Of a stretch of DNA of 64,000 bases, positions 7,732-16,740 are shown piece by piece. The stretch comes from an uncultured Eisenbergiella sp. (lineage in GTDB: Bacteria > Bacillota > Clostridia > Lachnospirales > Lachnospiraceae). The stretch covers positions 84,829 through 148,828 of the forward strand of contig CAJUEL010000004.1 in the NCBI GenBank assembly GCA_910585455.1, written 5' to 3'. Positions within the stretch are counted from its first letter, which is position 1, and each line of letters opens with the position of its first letter. The translations under genes and the position numbers were made by a program. Under the pieces are notes generated by a model. That model worked only from the letters and a program-made list of their open reading frames with translations. It searched no databases and was not told the DNA's origin.

Positions 7732-8454
7732 ATGACAAGAAAAAGCGCGCTCATCACGGGCGCATCCCGCGGCATCGGACGGGCAATCGCCCACGCTTTT
7801 GCCCAGGCGGGCTATGATCTGTATCTCACATGCCTGCATTCGGAAACAGCTCTGTCGGAGGACTGTCGGGAGTATGCCCGGACATTCCATATCAATGCCC
7901 AGGGCTTTTGTGTGGATATGGGGGATTTTGATGCGGTGCAGACACTTTTTTCCCACATCCCTGATCTGGATGTGATGATCAACAATGCGGGCATTTCCCA
8001 TATCGGCCTGCTTTCCGATATGACGACCGACCAATGGCGCAGGCTCATGGCAACCAATCTGGATGCCTGCTTTTATACCTGTAAGCTCGCCGTTCCCCTG
8101 ATGGTGCGAAAAAAGCAGGGACGCATCATCAACATTTCCTCCGTCTGGGGCAATGTGGGCGCATCCATGGAGGTCGCCTATTCCGCTTCCAAGGGCGCTA
8201 TAAACAGCCTGACAAAGGCGCTCGCCAAAGAGCTCGCTCCCAGTAATATCCCGGTCAACGCCATCGCCTGCGGTGTGATCGATACGGATATGAACCGCTG
8301 CTTTTCGGAGGATGAGCTACGGGCGCTCATCGACGAAATTCCTGCGGACAGGCTCGGGCAGCCACAGGAGGTTGCCGCCCTCGCGCTGCAGCTTGCAGGT
8401 GCGCCCGCTTATCTGACCGGACAGATTCTGACGATCGACGGCGGCTTCTGCTGA
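7732..8454 (+). CDS. Short-chain dehydrogenase/reductase (FabG-like)
   Basis: A 240-residue NAD(P)-dependent oxidoreductase. The cofactor loop TGASRGIG is at about residues 9-16, NNAG at about 83-86, and the catalytic Ser, Tyr and Lys lie in NISSVWGN...AYSASKG (about 135-155). The C-terminus GQILTIDGGFC is typical of the family. The ATG at 7732 follows CCGGAGGAATC. It has its own promoter and converges on uxaA, the two stop codons being only 3 bp apart. It resembles 3-oxoacyl-ACP reductase, but no fatty-acid genes are near and its neighbours are hexuronate genes, so a sugar-acid or polyol substrate is also possible. Confidence 0.9.
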   Translation: MTRKSALITGASRGIGRAIAHAFAQAGYDLYLTCLHSETALSEDCREYARTFHINAQGFCVDMGDFDAVQTLFSHIPDLDVMINNAGISHIGLLSDMTTDQWRRLMATNLDACFYTCKLAVPLMVRKKQGRIINISSVWGNVGASMEVAYSASKGAINSLTKALAKELAPSNIPVNAIACGVIDTDMNRCFSEDELRALIDEIPADRLGQPQEVAALALQLAGAPAYLTGQILTIDGGFC

Positions 8455-8457
8455 CTG

Positions 8458-9939
8458 CTACAGGGTAACGCCCCGCTTAAAGATCGCCATATCATGAAAG
8501 CCTGCCTCTTCACTCTTTACCTTTCTGCCGGAAGCCGTCTCCAGCACGAATTCAAACAGCGCTTTGGCAGTTTCCTCCATGTCTGCGCCATCCACCAGCG
8601 CGCCCGCATTAAAATCGATCCAACCGTTTTTCTTCTGCGCCAGCGCAGAATTGCTGGAAATTTTCACGGTCGGCGCAGGGCAGGCAAAAGGGGTTCCCCT
8701 TCCGGTTGTGAACAGTACAAGCTGCGCTCCTGCCGCCGCGAGGGCCGTTGCGGCGACCAGATCATTGCCCGGCGCGCTCAGCAGATTGAGGCCTCTTTCT
8801 TTTACCCTTTCCCCGTAGACCAGTATGCCTTTCACCGGCGCACAGCCGCTTTTTTGCGTGCAGCCCAGCGATTTATCCTCCAGCGTGGATATCCCTCCCT
8901 TTTTATTGCCGGGCGAGGGGTTTTCATAAATGACCATATTGTGATCTGTAAAATAATGCTTGAAATCGTTGATCAAATCCACCGTTTTTTCAAACAGCGC
9001 CTCATTTTCACAGCGATTCATCAGTAATGTTTCAGCGCCGAACATTTCCGGCACCTCTGTCAGGATGGTGGTTGCGCCGCAGGAAATCAGCATATCCGAA
9101 AATCTGCCGACAAGGGGATTCGCCGTGATTCCGGAAAATCCGTCGCTCCCGCCACATTTGAGCCCCACAATCAGCCTGTCTGCGGAGATTTCCGTGCGTT
9201 CCATAACGGCTGCCCGGTCGATCAGCTCCCGGAGCAGGCACAGACCGTCCATCATCTCATCGTCGCTGTCCTGACAGTTTAAAAATTTTACCCGGTCCGC
9301 ATCATAGTCTCCGATATACCTTTTTAAAACCTCAATATTGCTGTTTTCACATCCAAGCCCCAGGACCAGAACCCCTCCGGCATTCGGATGGTTGATCAGA
9401 TCGGCGAGAATGGTTCTGGCCGCCTCCTGGTCCTCTCCCATCTGGGAACAACCATAGGGATGGGGAAATGCGGCAACCGCGTCCACGCTCCCTGTCACGA
9501 ACGCTTCCGCTTTCCGTGCCAGCGCAGTCGCCACGTTGTTCACGCAGCCCACCGTGGGAATGATCCAGATTTCATTGCGGACGCCCGCTCTGCCGTCCGG
9601 GCGCAGATACCCCGAAAAGAAGGCTTCCCGTCTCACCGGCTTTGCGGGCATGACGGGTTCATATCGGTACTCCTTCGCCTCCCCCAGCCCTGTCCGGATA
9701 TTATGGGTGTGAATCCATTCTCCCCGCGCAACGCGCCGCGTCGTATATCCGATCACACAGCCGTATTTGATGACGGGCGCATTTTCCGCAAGCTCCTTAA
9801 GCGCGATCTTATGCCCGGCGGGCACCCGATCGACGGCAGTGACCGTTTCTGAGTCCACGCAGAGCACCGTCCCCTGCTCTATCTGTACAATGGCAACCGC
9901 CACATTATCCGCCTCATGAATTTTGACCCAATCCGCCAT
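8458..9939 (-). CDS. uxaA: Altronate dehydratase
   Basis: Converts D-altronate to 2-keto-3-deoxy-D-gluconate in the galacturonate (Ashwell) pathway. The 493 residues are the normal length and contain an N-terminal SAF-like domain (to about residue 95, including HTHNIRTGL) and the UxaA catalytic region (GYLRPDGRAGVRNEIWIIPTVG, about 109-130; HPYGCSQMGED near 158; GLKCGGSDGFSGITANP near 258). The ATG at 9939 has GCAGGTGA upstream. It is downstream of uxaB on the same strand but separated from it by palindrome P2, so co-transcription depends on readthrough of that hairpin. Confidence 0.95.
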   Translation of the reverse strand: MADWVKIHEADNVAVAIVQIEQGTVLCVDSETVTAVDRVPAGHKIALKELAENAPVIKYGCVIGYTTRRVARGEWIHTHNIRTGLGEAKEYRYEPVMPAKPVRREAFFSGYLRPDGRAGVRNEIWIIPTVGCVNNVATALARKAEAFVTGSVDAVAAFPHPYGCSQMGEDQEAARTILADLINHPNAGGVLVLGLGCENSNIEVLKRYIGDYDADRVKFLNCQDSDDEMMDGLCLLRELIDRAAVMERTEISADRLIVGLKCGGSDGFSGITANPLVGRFSDMLISCGATTILTEVPEMFGAETLLMNRCENEALFEKTVDLINDFKHYFTDHNMVIYENPSPGNKKGGISTLEDKSLGCTQKSGCAPVKGILVYGERVKERGLNLLSAPGNDLVAATALAAAGAQLVLFTTGRGTPFACPAPTVKISSNSALAQKKNGWIDFNAGALVDGADMEETAKALFEFVLETASGRKVKSEEAGFHDMAIFKRGVTL

Positions 9940-9976
9940 TCATTTCACCTGCTTTCTATTCTGTATCAATTCTGTA

Positions 9977-10328
9977 TCAATGTCATCAGGCTTGCGGCAG
10001 ACACCGGAACCGGAGAGGAGAACCGGCAGGGGGCACAGAAGCGGGAACGCGGGCAGGAAGGGACAGTCTGTTTCCGTCCGCGATATCCAGGGCGGGAAAT
10101 TCCACAAAATACCCGGATATTCCTGAGCGCCACAGGGCGCAACAAACTCACTTCGTTCAGACAGTATTGCGCCCTGTGGCAGGAATATCCTGGCATTTCG
10201 GGAATTTCTCCGCCCCGGATAAAGCGGATGGAAACAGACTGTCCCTTCCTGCCCGCGCTCCCGCTTCTGTGCCCCCTGCCGGTTCTCCTCTCCGGTTCCG
10301 GTGTCTGCCGCAAGCCTGATGACATTGA
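9977..10328. repeat. Long quasi-palindrome P2 (about 352 bp)
   Basis: Fills the whole uxaB-uxaA gap. The left arm (TCAATGTCATCAGGCTTGCG from 9977) pairs with CGCAAGCCTGATGACATTGA ending at 10328, with few interruptions down to a small central loop at about 10151. The core (GCGCCACAGGGCGCAA ... TTGCGCCCTGTGGC and the flanking AGGAATATCC segments) is homologous to P3 in the opposite orientation. The loop motif reads GAACGAAGTGAGTTT on the minus strand (10158-10144). The outer 100 bp or so of each arm are unlike those of P3 but still pair with each other. Open frames on both strands here are rejected as genes. Confidence 0.9.
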
Positions 10329-10340
10329 TTCTGTATGGAA

Positions 10341-11804
10341 TCAGTTAAAATGCTTCTCCATCGCGCTGCGCATGCCGTATTTTCTGATGTCCGCAAGATA
10401 AATGGCGACCTGCGCTTCCAATCCGGCGATCTGTGTCAAATCCTGCCCGAAGAAAGTTTTTTGGGAAAGAAACAGATTGACAAACTCCTCCGTTTTTTTT
10501 CTGCAATTTTCTGCAAAAAAATCCAGAACCGCCCCATCATCCATAATTGCATATTCTGTCCCGTCGCGTTCTCCCAGCAGCGCATTGTCCTGCCGCTTTG
10601 TTCCGGAATAAAAGGCCATCAACGCGGCGAGGGAAAAGGTCAGGTGTTTTGGCAGCTCCCCTGTCTGTTCTACATATGCAAGGAGGCTGGGCATGCATCT
10701 GGCGCGCCATTTGGATACCGAGTTTAAGGAAATGGACAGCAGGGCATGTCTGACATAAGGATTCTGAAATCTCGCAATCACAGCCTGGGCAAAATCCTCC
10801 AGCTCCTTTTGTGGCAGCGTCAGTGTGGGAATCACTTCCTCATAAACGGTCCGGCACATGAAATCATGGATCAGCTCATCCTCCATCGACTGCAAAACCG
10901 TATCGTTGCCCGCCAGCCAGGATGCCAGCGCGAAGGAGGTGTGCGCGCCGTTTAAAATTCTGACCTTCCTTTGCTTATAGGGCTTTAGGTCGTCCGTAAA
11001 AATCACCGGCAGTCCGGCCTGTGACAGGGGAAGCTCGCCGCTGATATCCTTCGCGCTCTCGATCACCCACAGGGCAAAGGGCTCACCGGTCACAATGTTA
11101 TGATCCTCATAGCCCCATTCTGCCCAAAGCTGTTGGTCCTCTCCCTCCGGATAGCCCGTGATGATTCTGTCCACCAGCGTGGAGGCAAACACGCAGGCCT
11201 CCTCCAGCCATACAAAAAATGCCTTTTCCAGCCCCCAGCGCGCCGCATGCCTGCATACGCATTCCTTTAAACGGGCTCCATTATCGTCAATCAGCTCTGT
11301 GGGAAGCATGATAAGCCCTTTGTCCGGCGCGCCGTGAAAATACCGGTATCTTTCATATAAAAATCTGGCAAGCTTGCCGGGAAAGCTGTCGGGCGGGCAC
11401 ATATCCGGCCGGTCGCTCTCCTCATAGACAATCCCCGCCTCTGTCGTATTGGATACGATGAACCGCAGTGTATCCAGCCTCGCATAGCCGCTGTACCTTT
11501 CATAATCCTCATATGCGCTGACCGCATCCGTGACGCTTGTGACGATGCGGCTGCGCACGGCGGGCTCTCCGTCCACAATCCCCCGCAGGGTAACGGTGTA
11601 TTGGCATTCCTGTCTGCGAAGCCGCTCCAACGACCCGCCCTTCCGTGGCTTTACCAATACGATATCTCCGTCAAAGCATCCCTTCTCATTCGCGATATCG
11701 ATCATATCATCCACAAATCCCCGCAGAAAGTTGCCCTCTCCAAACTGCAGCACCTTGATCGGCCTTTCCCTTTTCCGGCTGAACGCCTTGTTCAATTCCT
11801 TCAT
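10341..11804 (-). CDS. uxaB: Tagaturonate reductase (altronate oxidoreductase)
   Basis: NADH-dependent reduction of D-tagaturonate to D-altronate, the step before UxaA. The 487-residue protein belongs to the mannitol dehydrogenase family: the Rossmann opening is VLQFGEGNFLRGFVDDM (about 18-34), and the catalytic lysine and asparagine region is KPYKQRKVRILNGAHTSFA near 280. The ATG at 11804 follows AAAAAGGAGAAGC. It lies between palindromes P3 (upstream) and P2 (downstream). With uxaA it supplies two adjacent galacturonate-pathway steps; uronate isomerase and KDG kinase/aldolase are not in this window. Confidence 0.95.
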   Translation of the reverse strand: MKELNKAFSRKRERPIKVLQFGEGNFLRGFVDDMIDIANEKGCFDGDIVLVKPRKGGSLERLRRQECQYTVTLRGIVDGEPAVRSRIVTSVTDAVSAYEDYERYSGYARLDTLRFIVSNTTEAGIVYEESDRPDMCPPDSFPGKLARFLYERYRYFHGAPDKGLIMLPTELIDDNGARLKECVCRHAARWGLEKAFFVWLEEACVFASTLVDRIITGYPEGEDQQLWAEWGYEDHNIVTGEPFALWVIESAKDISGELPLSQAGLPVIFTDDLKPYKQRKVRILNGAHTSFALASWLAGNDTVLQSMEDELIHDFMCRTVYEEVIPTLTLPQKELEDFAQAVIARFQNPYVRHALLSISLNSVSKWRARCMPSLLAYVEQTGELPKHLTFSLAALMAFYSGTKRQDNALLGERDGTEYAIMDDGAVLDFFAENCRKKTEEFVNLFLSQKTFFGQDLTQIAGLEAQVAIYLADIRKYGMRSAMEKHFN

Positions 11805-11893
11805 AGCTTCTCCTTTTTCTCACTGATTCCTTCCCTGATCGTTCATGACATATCCTTCGGAAACATCTGAAGCCAACTGCCTGCGACAGACCC

Positions 11894-12211
11894 CGGACAG
11901 GAGGGGTGAAGAGCGGGAATGGAGGGACGGCATAGCGGTGGGGAGGCGGCGTGATGGCAGGTACAGCCTGTTTCCGGTCACTTTATCCGAAGCGGAGAAA
12001 TTCCCAAAATGACCGGAGATTCCTGCCACAGGGCGCAATACTGTTTGAACGCAGTGAGTTCGTTGCGCCCTGTGGCGCTCAGGAATATCCGGACATTTTG
12101 CGGAATTTCCCGCCTCGGATATCGTGACCGGAAACAGGCTGTGCCCGCCATCACGCCGCCTCCCCACCGCTATGCCGCCCCTCCATTCCCGTTCTTCACA
12201 CCTTCTGTCCG
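11894..12211. repeat. Long quasi-palindrome P3 (about 318 bp)
   Basis: Occupies most of the gap between the uxaB start and the GH2 stop. The left arm CGGACAGGAGGGGTGAAGAG (from 11894) pairs with the right arm ending CTTCTGTCCG at 12211. The centre holds GCCACAGGGCGCAA and TTGCGCCCTGTGGC around the loop GAACGCAGTGAGTTC (12047-12061). The core is an inverted-orientation relative of P2; the outer arms are different sequence but remain self-complementary. Confidence 0.9.
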
Positions 12212-12228
12212 CTTCCCCGCCGCGGGAA

Positions 12229-13908
12229 TCAGAAGGCTTTAAAGAGCTTTTTTACCACCTCATAGGACAGCTTTGGCCTGCGGTACTCATCCACGATCCC
12301 CTTATTGTTCATCGTCCGCGGGCGTCCGCCAAACCAGCTGTCGCACACCCGGCAATCACAAAACTGCCAGATATAGACCCCGCTCACATTGTCATCCGAA
12401 AGAATCGCCTGCAGCTGCTTCTCAAGCGCCTCCGCCTGATACTCCTCCGACCATTTCACCTTCGCTGGCGTACGATAGCCATAAATGCCGCCCGCTCCCA
12501 CCTCGGTGATGAGGAAGGGCTTCCCGGCTCCTTTCGTCTCCTTCTGCACCCAGTCATACAGATCAGCCAGATAGTCTGCGGGCGGCGTGTTGTGATACCA
12601 CAGCGGATAGATGTTGTAGGAAACCACATCCGGCAGGTCGAAGCAGATGTCTGTCTTGAACTGACAGCTGGCAAAAGAGCAAGGACGGGACGCATCCAGG
12701 CTGCGGATCAGCGAAAACTGGCTGGCGTAGCACTCCCTCCCGTATTCGGTATGACTGGCGCACTCGTTCAGAATGCCCCAGATATAAATGGACGGATGGT
12801 TATAATGGGCAAGGATCATCTCCCGGATGCAGTCCTCGCACTGGCGCTCGAAATTGGGATTGCACATGTCCTTTTCGGAAAGCCCTCTGGCATGATTCTC
12901 TTCCCAGACCAGCATCCCGGTCTCGTCGCACAGATCCAGAAACAGCTCGTCGTTTGGATAGTGCGAAGTCCGCACGGAATTTGCGCCCAGATCCCGCATC
13001 AGCAAAAGGTCCTGCTGCATCGCCTCCACCGGAATCGCGCAACCAAACTGAGGATGGTCCTCATGACGGCAAAATCCTCTGATTTTCAGCGCTTTCCCGT
13101 TTAACAGAATGCGCCTGCCCTCCACCTGCACCTGTCGGAAGCCAAAGCGGTCTGTCAGATCATCCACCGCTTTCCCGTCCTCCGCGCACAATAAAGCGGT
13201 CACCGTATACAAAACCGGACTCTCCGGATTCCATTCCTGCGCCCACCTGCAGCATATGTCGGCTGTATAAAACGCCTCTTCGCCCGCCGGGAGCGTAACC
13301 GGAACCGACACCCTTTCGCCGTCTCCCTGCTTTCCCAGGCACAGCCGCAGCTCTCCCCGCAGCTTTCTGTCCGTCAGGTTCCTGACGCCCGCCTCTATTT
13401 TGGCATGCCACACCCCGGCCCTTTTCACCGGAGTCACATGCAGGCGGGTGACGTACATGTCTCCCAGCTCCTCCAGCGCCACGCTGCGGGTGATCCCGCC
13501 ATAGCTTTGATAATCATTTTCCACATGAAGAGCGGACTGCTCTCCAAAGGAATTGTCCACCACCACCTGTAAATGATGGTTTTGTTCCGGCAGGTTTGTG
13601 ACCACCGCCGCAAAGGGCGTGTAAGCGTTGTAATGGGACGCGATTTTCTCCCCGTCCAGATAAACCTCCGCCGTATGGCTCACCCCTTTCAATTCCAGGC
13701 GGATATTCCCGCCCCCGAAAAAGTCACGCTCATAGCGCGCCCTCCCCCGGTAGCTGACCGTATCCGGGTCACATTCCCAGCAGCCCGGCACGAAGGCCTT
13801 TTTTGCCACAGGCTTTGTCCCGTCTTCGGGAAGTGTTGCAAAATCCCATAGTCCGCCCGAAAGCTCCCTCTGTTTCCTGATCTGATGTGTCTGAAATAAC
13901 CGTAACAT
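12229..13908 (-). CDS. Glycoside hydrolase family 2 beta-glucuronidase
   Basis: Releases glucuronic acid from beta-glucuronides. Domain order over 559 residues: jelly-roll sugar-binding domain (about 1-155), immunoglobulin-like domain (about 160-255), TIM barrel. The acid/base Glu lies in WGILNECASH and the nucleophile in LITEVGAGG. TMNNKGIVDEYRRPK near the C-terminus carries the Asn-x-Lys pair that in known beta-glucuronidases contacts the uronate carboxylate; this favours beta-glucuronidase over beta-galactosidase. There is no signal peptide, so it is probably cytoplasmic and acts on imported oligosaccharides. The ATG at 13908 follows AAAGGAG. A 46-codon upstream extension was rejected, since that sequence is the permease remnant. 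Confidence 0.9.
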   Translation of the reverse strand: MLRLFQTHQIRKQRELSGGLWDFATLPEDGTKPVAKKAFVPGCWECDPDTVSYRGRARYERDFFGGGNIRLELKGVSHTAEVYLDGEKIASHYNAYTPFAAVVTNLPEQNHHLQVVVDNSFGEQSALHVENDYQSYGGITRSVALEELGDMYVTRLHVTPVKRAGVWHAKIEAGVRNLTDRKLRGELRLCLGKQGDGERVSVPVTLPAGEEAFYTADICCRWAQEWNPESPVLYTVTALLCAEDGKAVDDLTDRFGFRQVQVEGRRILLNGKALKIRGFCRHEDHPQFGCAIPVEAMQQDLLLMRDLGANSVRTSHYPNDELFLDLCDETGMLVWEENHARGLSEKDMCNPNFERQCEDCIREMILAHYNHPSIYIWGILNECASHTEYGRECYASQFSLIRSLDASRPCSFASCQFKTDICFDLPDVVSYNIYPLWYHNTPPADYLADLYDWVQKETKGAGKPFLITEVGAGGIYGYRTPAKVKWSEEYQAEALEKQLQAILSDDNVSGVYIWQFCDCRVCDSWFGGRPRTMNNKGIVDEYRRPKLSYEVVKKLFKAF

Positions 13909-13910
13909 AT

Positions 13911-14132
13911 TCACTCCTTTACCGCGCCAATCATAACGCCCTTCACAAAATGCTTCTGTATAAAAGGATAGATGCAGCTCCCTGATCAGCAGGGAGAAAT
14001 TCGCCATCAGCTTTGAGGGGCGCTGCCGGATGCGAAGACGACACACAAAAAGGGATACAGCGTCACGACCGCCACCGCCAGCAGGATTATGATGTTGATG
14101 ATATCAAACGGTTCTCTCTTTTTTCTTTTCAC
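13911..14132 (-). pseudogene. Remnant of a carbohydrate ABC permease gene (internal deletion plus frameshift)
   Basis: Read from a GTG at 14132 with GGAG upstream, the frame gives VKRKKREPFDIINIIILLAV then AVVTLYPFLCVVFASGSAP, the first membrane helix of an MalG/LplC-type permease, and then hits a stop. A shifted frame continues with SKLMANFSLLIREL, which in intact relatives follows the first helix. Another frame ends with IYPFIQKHFVKGVMIGAVKE and a stop, the usual permease C-terminus (compare the intact copy at 16740-17657, which ends FLQKYFVKGVTLGAVKG). About 200 internal residues are missing. It lies directly upstream of the GH2 gene, so a transporter operon once continued into it. Confidence 0.85.
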
Positions 14133-14260
14133 ATTCTATTCTCCTACCACAGACTGTAATCTGTCAACCGTTTCCAAAACTTATTCACACCAAAAACAGC
14201 AAAAGGTTGATCGCCGATTTTGCCGGTAGCAGCTGACGGTTAGACAAAAGCAGGTATGAT

Positions 14261-14296
14261 AAAGGGCAGCCGACACACAATTGCCAGCTGCCCTTT
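14261..14296 (-). terminator. Likely terminator of the GH8 gene
   Basis: AAAGGGCAGC and GCTGCCCTTT form a 10-bp stem just after the GH8 stop codon on the minus strand. Its U-tract is short (three T inside the stem). The rest of the gap to the permease remnant (14133-14260) shows no gene. Confidence 0.55.
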
Positions 14297-14312
14297 TCTC
14301 ATATCAGATTTT

Positions 14313-15497
14313 TTACTCTCTTCTTCCATCCATAATGATTCTATAGTTTCCGCTCAGGGCCAGCAGCGCGAACAGATACAGGCAGTTGTCGTAATATCGC
14401 CTGCCTCCCCTGCGCAATGGCTGGCTCCAGAGCCACTCCACCCACCTTTTTGCCACGTTCCAGTCGCTTTGGGGATCATCGGAATCCTCTTTGGGCACGG
14501 TCAGCGCGCCCTGCGCCGTCGTTGCCAGAAGCCCCAGCGGATGCAGTACCGTCCGATCCAGCGCGGTTCCGTCCGTCTCATACACGCACCGCGCGCCCTC
14601 CAGGTCCGTCCCCAGAAAACGCATCAGCCTAAGGGGCGCCTGATACTGTCCGCAATCAACGCCAAACCAGAGGCAGTCCAGCCCGATATTGGCGGCCGTC
14701 CGGTATGCGTCGCTGTAAAAGCTTCCATGGGACTCTCCCCAGGGCATCTTCTTTTTCATGGGACTGCCGTCAAATTCCCCGTACTCCGGATTCATGCCCG
14801 TGACGGGATGACAAGCCTTTGCCAGATATGCCCTGCTGGCCTCGGCCGCCTGTTTCCAGAACGCCCTGTCCTCCTCATCCGCCCAGAGCGCAAAAAGCTC
14901 ATAAAAATGAGGCAAATGGTAAGAAGGGTCCGTAAATTCTGAACCGGGCACGAACAAAATCTGCTTATTTTCCCGGTTCCACATGGGCTGCCCCGGCCGG
15001 CCCTTTTCCCCCTTATGCACACACGCCCGCAAAATCGCTCTGGCCTCCCGGGCGTACTCGAAAATGCCTTCCCCATCCCCCCAGCGGTGGGAGGCAAAAA
15101 ACAGCGCCATGGCATAGTATTCCTCCCCATCCGGCGCCGGTCCATGGGCGTTTTTTTTGCCGTCCGTCTGGCAGCTCCAGGCAAAATAACCCTCATTTTC
15201 CCCCTCGTCCATGTACATATAGGTCTTTGACCATTTCCAGATCCGGTCAAATTCCTCCTTCATGTCCAGCTGGACGCACATCATCATGCCATAGGACATT
15301 CCCTCCGTCCTCGCATCGTGGTTTCCGGTATCCTCCAGATACCCCATATCGTCTCCGACCGGATGATAAATCCGTTCCTCTTCGCTTCCATAGAAAAAAG
15401 TATGGACAGCGTCCTGTATTTTCTGCCGTATCTCTGTCTCGCTCTTCCCGATTTCCGCAAAAACGCTGCGGTATCTGCCTGTATCAAATGCACTCAT
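14313..15497 (-). CDS. Glycoside hydrolase family 8, reducing-end xylose-releasing exo-oligoxylanase
   Basis: Removes xylose from the reducing end of xylo-oligosaccharides in the cytoplasm. The 394-residue protein is all (alpha/alpha)6 barrel. The general acid is Glu65 in RTEGMSYGMM, and SDAYRTAANIGLD near residue 260 holds the second carboxylate; EGYFAWSC and SHGSFYSDAYR are typical of Rex enzymes such as the Bacillus halodurans one. There is no signal peptide, consistent with use of imported oligosaccharides. The ATG at 15497 follows CCAGGAGGGAAGC; an upstream 41-codon extension was rejected. The AraC gene is divergent, so the 175-bp gap between them is a plausible shared control region. 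Confidence 0.9.
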   Translation of the reverse strand: MSAFDTGRYRSVFAEIGKSETEIRQKIQDAVHTFFYGSEEERIYHPVGDDMGYLEDTGNHDARTEGMSYGMMMCVQLDMKEEFDRIWKWSKTYMYMDEGENEGYFAWSCQTDGKKNAHGPAPDGEEYYAMALFFASHRWGDGEGIFEYAREARAILRACVHKGEKGRPGQPMWNRENKQILFVPGSEFTDPSYHLPHFYELFALWADEEDRAFWKQAAEASRAYLAKACHPVTGMNPEYGEFDGSPMKKKMPWGESHGSFYSDAYRTAANIGLDCLWFGVDCGQYQAPLRLMRFLGTDLEGARCVYETDGTALDRTVLHPLGLLATTAQGALTVPKEDSDDPQSDWNVAKRWVEWLWSQPLRRGGRRYYDNCLYLFALLALSGNYRIIMDGRRE

Positions 15498-15672
15498 GCT
15501 TCCCTCCTGGAAAAATGCTTTTTCTCCCTTTCTTCTTTTTGGTATATTTGTTATAATAAAAACAAAATATAGATTTCTTTCAATATTTTCATAATGAAAT
15601 TTGCCAGATAATCGTTCCAAAATGCCGATCCAATTATTCAGAATCCATTACGAAATGCAAAGGAGCAGACCT

Positions 15673-16611
15673 ATGAACCCAAAACATTTATTTGCGCTGA
15701 GTCCGGATTGCCGCGCGCAGTATCAGTCTCAGCCGGACCATTTTCCCGGCTATGTACGCGAAAAATCCATCGAATATGAACATCCGCCCTATATCGAAAA
15801 AACCACGCTCCGCTTTTGGTACAATACCCAGCCGGACGGCTATGAAACCCATTGGCACGATGCGCAGGAAATCATCATCCCTCTGGAAGAGAGCTACTGC
15901 GTCACTGCGCAGGATGTGGTTTACCATTTAGCGCCGGGGGATATTCTGCTCATTCCGCCCGGATGCCTGCATTCCATCGAAGAGTCCGACGCAGGCTCGC
16001 GCTTCGTCTTCCTTTTGGGGCTGGACTTTTTCTGCCAGCTGGAAAACTTCATTCAGATCCGCGCCCTGCTGTCGCAGCCTGTTCTGATCAGCGCGGACAG
16101 CTGCCCCGAAATCTATGAGCGCGAAATTTCCCTCATCATGGAAATTGCCGCCCATTATTGGAGCGATAATCCTGCCAAACAGCTTTCCATCTATGCCCGC
16201 ATGATGGATTTCTATGCCTGCTATGCCGGGTATCACTGGAAATGCGCCCAGCCTCTCCCCGCCTCCCAAAGCATTCCCCGGTCTGAGGACCTGCCGCAAA
16301 AGCTCAACCATCTCCTTGCGTATCTCGGACAGCACTATGCGGAAAATATCTCCCTTGACGAGGCCGCCGGGATGGCCGGTCTGTCCAGATATTACTTCAC
16401 CAGAATCTTCAAGCAGCATACCAGCCAGACCTATTATGATTACCTGAGCTTTTTGCGCATCCAGGCGGCTGAGGAATTGCTCAAGGACAGGTCACGCTCC
16501 ATCGCCGATATTTCCGCGGCCTGCGGATATGCCAGCATCTCCTCCTTTAACCGGGTATTTCGTAAGCTCAAAGGCGTCAGCCCTTCAGAATACCGCAAAT
16601 ATATGCATTAA
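15673..16611 (+). CDS. AraC family transcriptional regulator with cupin sensor domain
   Basis: A 312-residue regulator. The N-terminal cupin (about residues 40-130) contains ETHWHDAQEI and PGDILLIPPGCLHSI, a likely sugar-binding barrel. The C-terminal pair of helix-turn-helix motifs begins near residue 215 (NISLDEAAGMAGLSRYYFTR; SIADISAACGYASISSFNRV) and ends GVSPSEYRKYMH. The ATG at 15673 follows AAAGGAG. Divergent from the GH8 exo-oligoxylanase gene, it probably senses a xylan-derived sugar and controls the neighbouring hydrolases; this is inferred from position only. Confidence 0.92.
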   Translation: MNPKHLFALSPDCRAQYQSQPDHFPGYVREKSIEYEHPPYIEKTTLRFWYNTQPDGYETHWHDAQEIIIPLEESYCVTAQDVVYHLAPGDILLIPPGCLHSIEESDAGSRFVFLLGLDFFCQLENFIQIRALLSQPVLISADSCPEIYEREISLIMEIAAHYWSDNPAKQLSIYARMMDFYACYAGYHWKCAQPLPASQSIPRSEDLPQKLNHLLAYLGQHYAENISLDEAAGMAGLSRYYFTRIFKQHTSQTYYDYLSFLRIQAAEELLKDRSRSIADISAACGYASISSFNRVFRKLKGVSPSEYRKYMH

Positions 16612-16713
16612 AACCCGACGCTGTTCGCCGGTTTTTCGTCCATACCCACGCGCCAGAAACCGGCCCGCCGGTAACCTGGCATGCGGACGAAACCACCTGT
16701 CAGCGCCAACGCG

Positions 16714-16740
16714 AAGGCGCGCGCAAAGCACGCGCCTTTT
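16714..16740. terminator. Bidirectional terminator between AraC and the permease
   Basis: AAGGCGCG pairs with CGCGCCTT around a GCAAAGCA loop, followed by TT on the plus strand and touching the permease stop codon. It lies between converging genes. Confidence 0.55.

Noticed and set aside
9966..10401. Several open frames of 67-161 codons in P2
   Set aside because: Palindromy makes the two strands nearly identical, so the same open frame appears twice (for instance TPEPERRTGRGHRSG on both strands). No homology or start signals.
13909..14046. 46-residue N-terminal extension of the GH2 protein
   Set aside because: This DNA is the permease remnant, and AAAGGAG stands right before the internal ATG at 13908.
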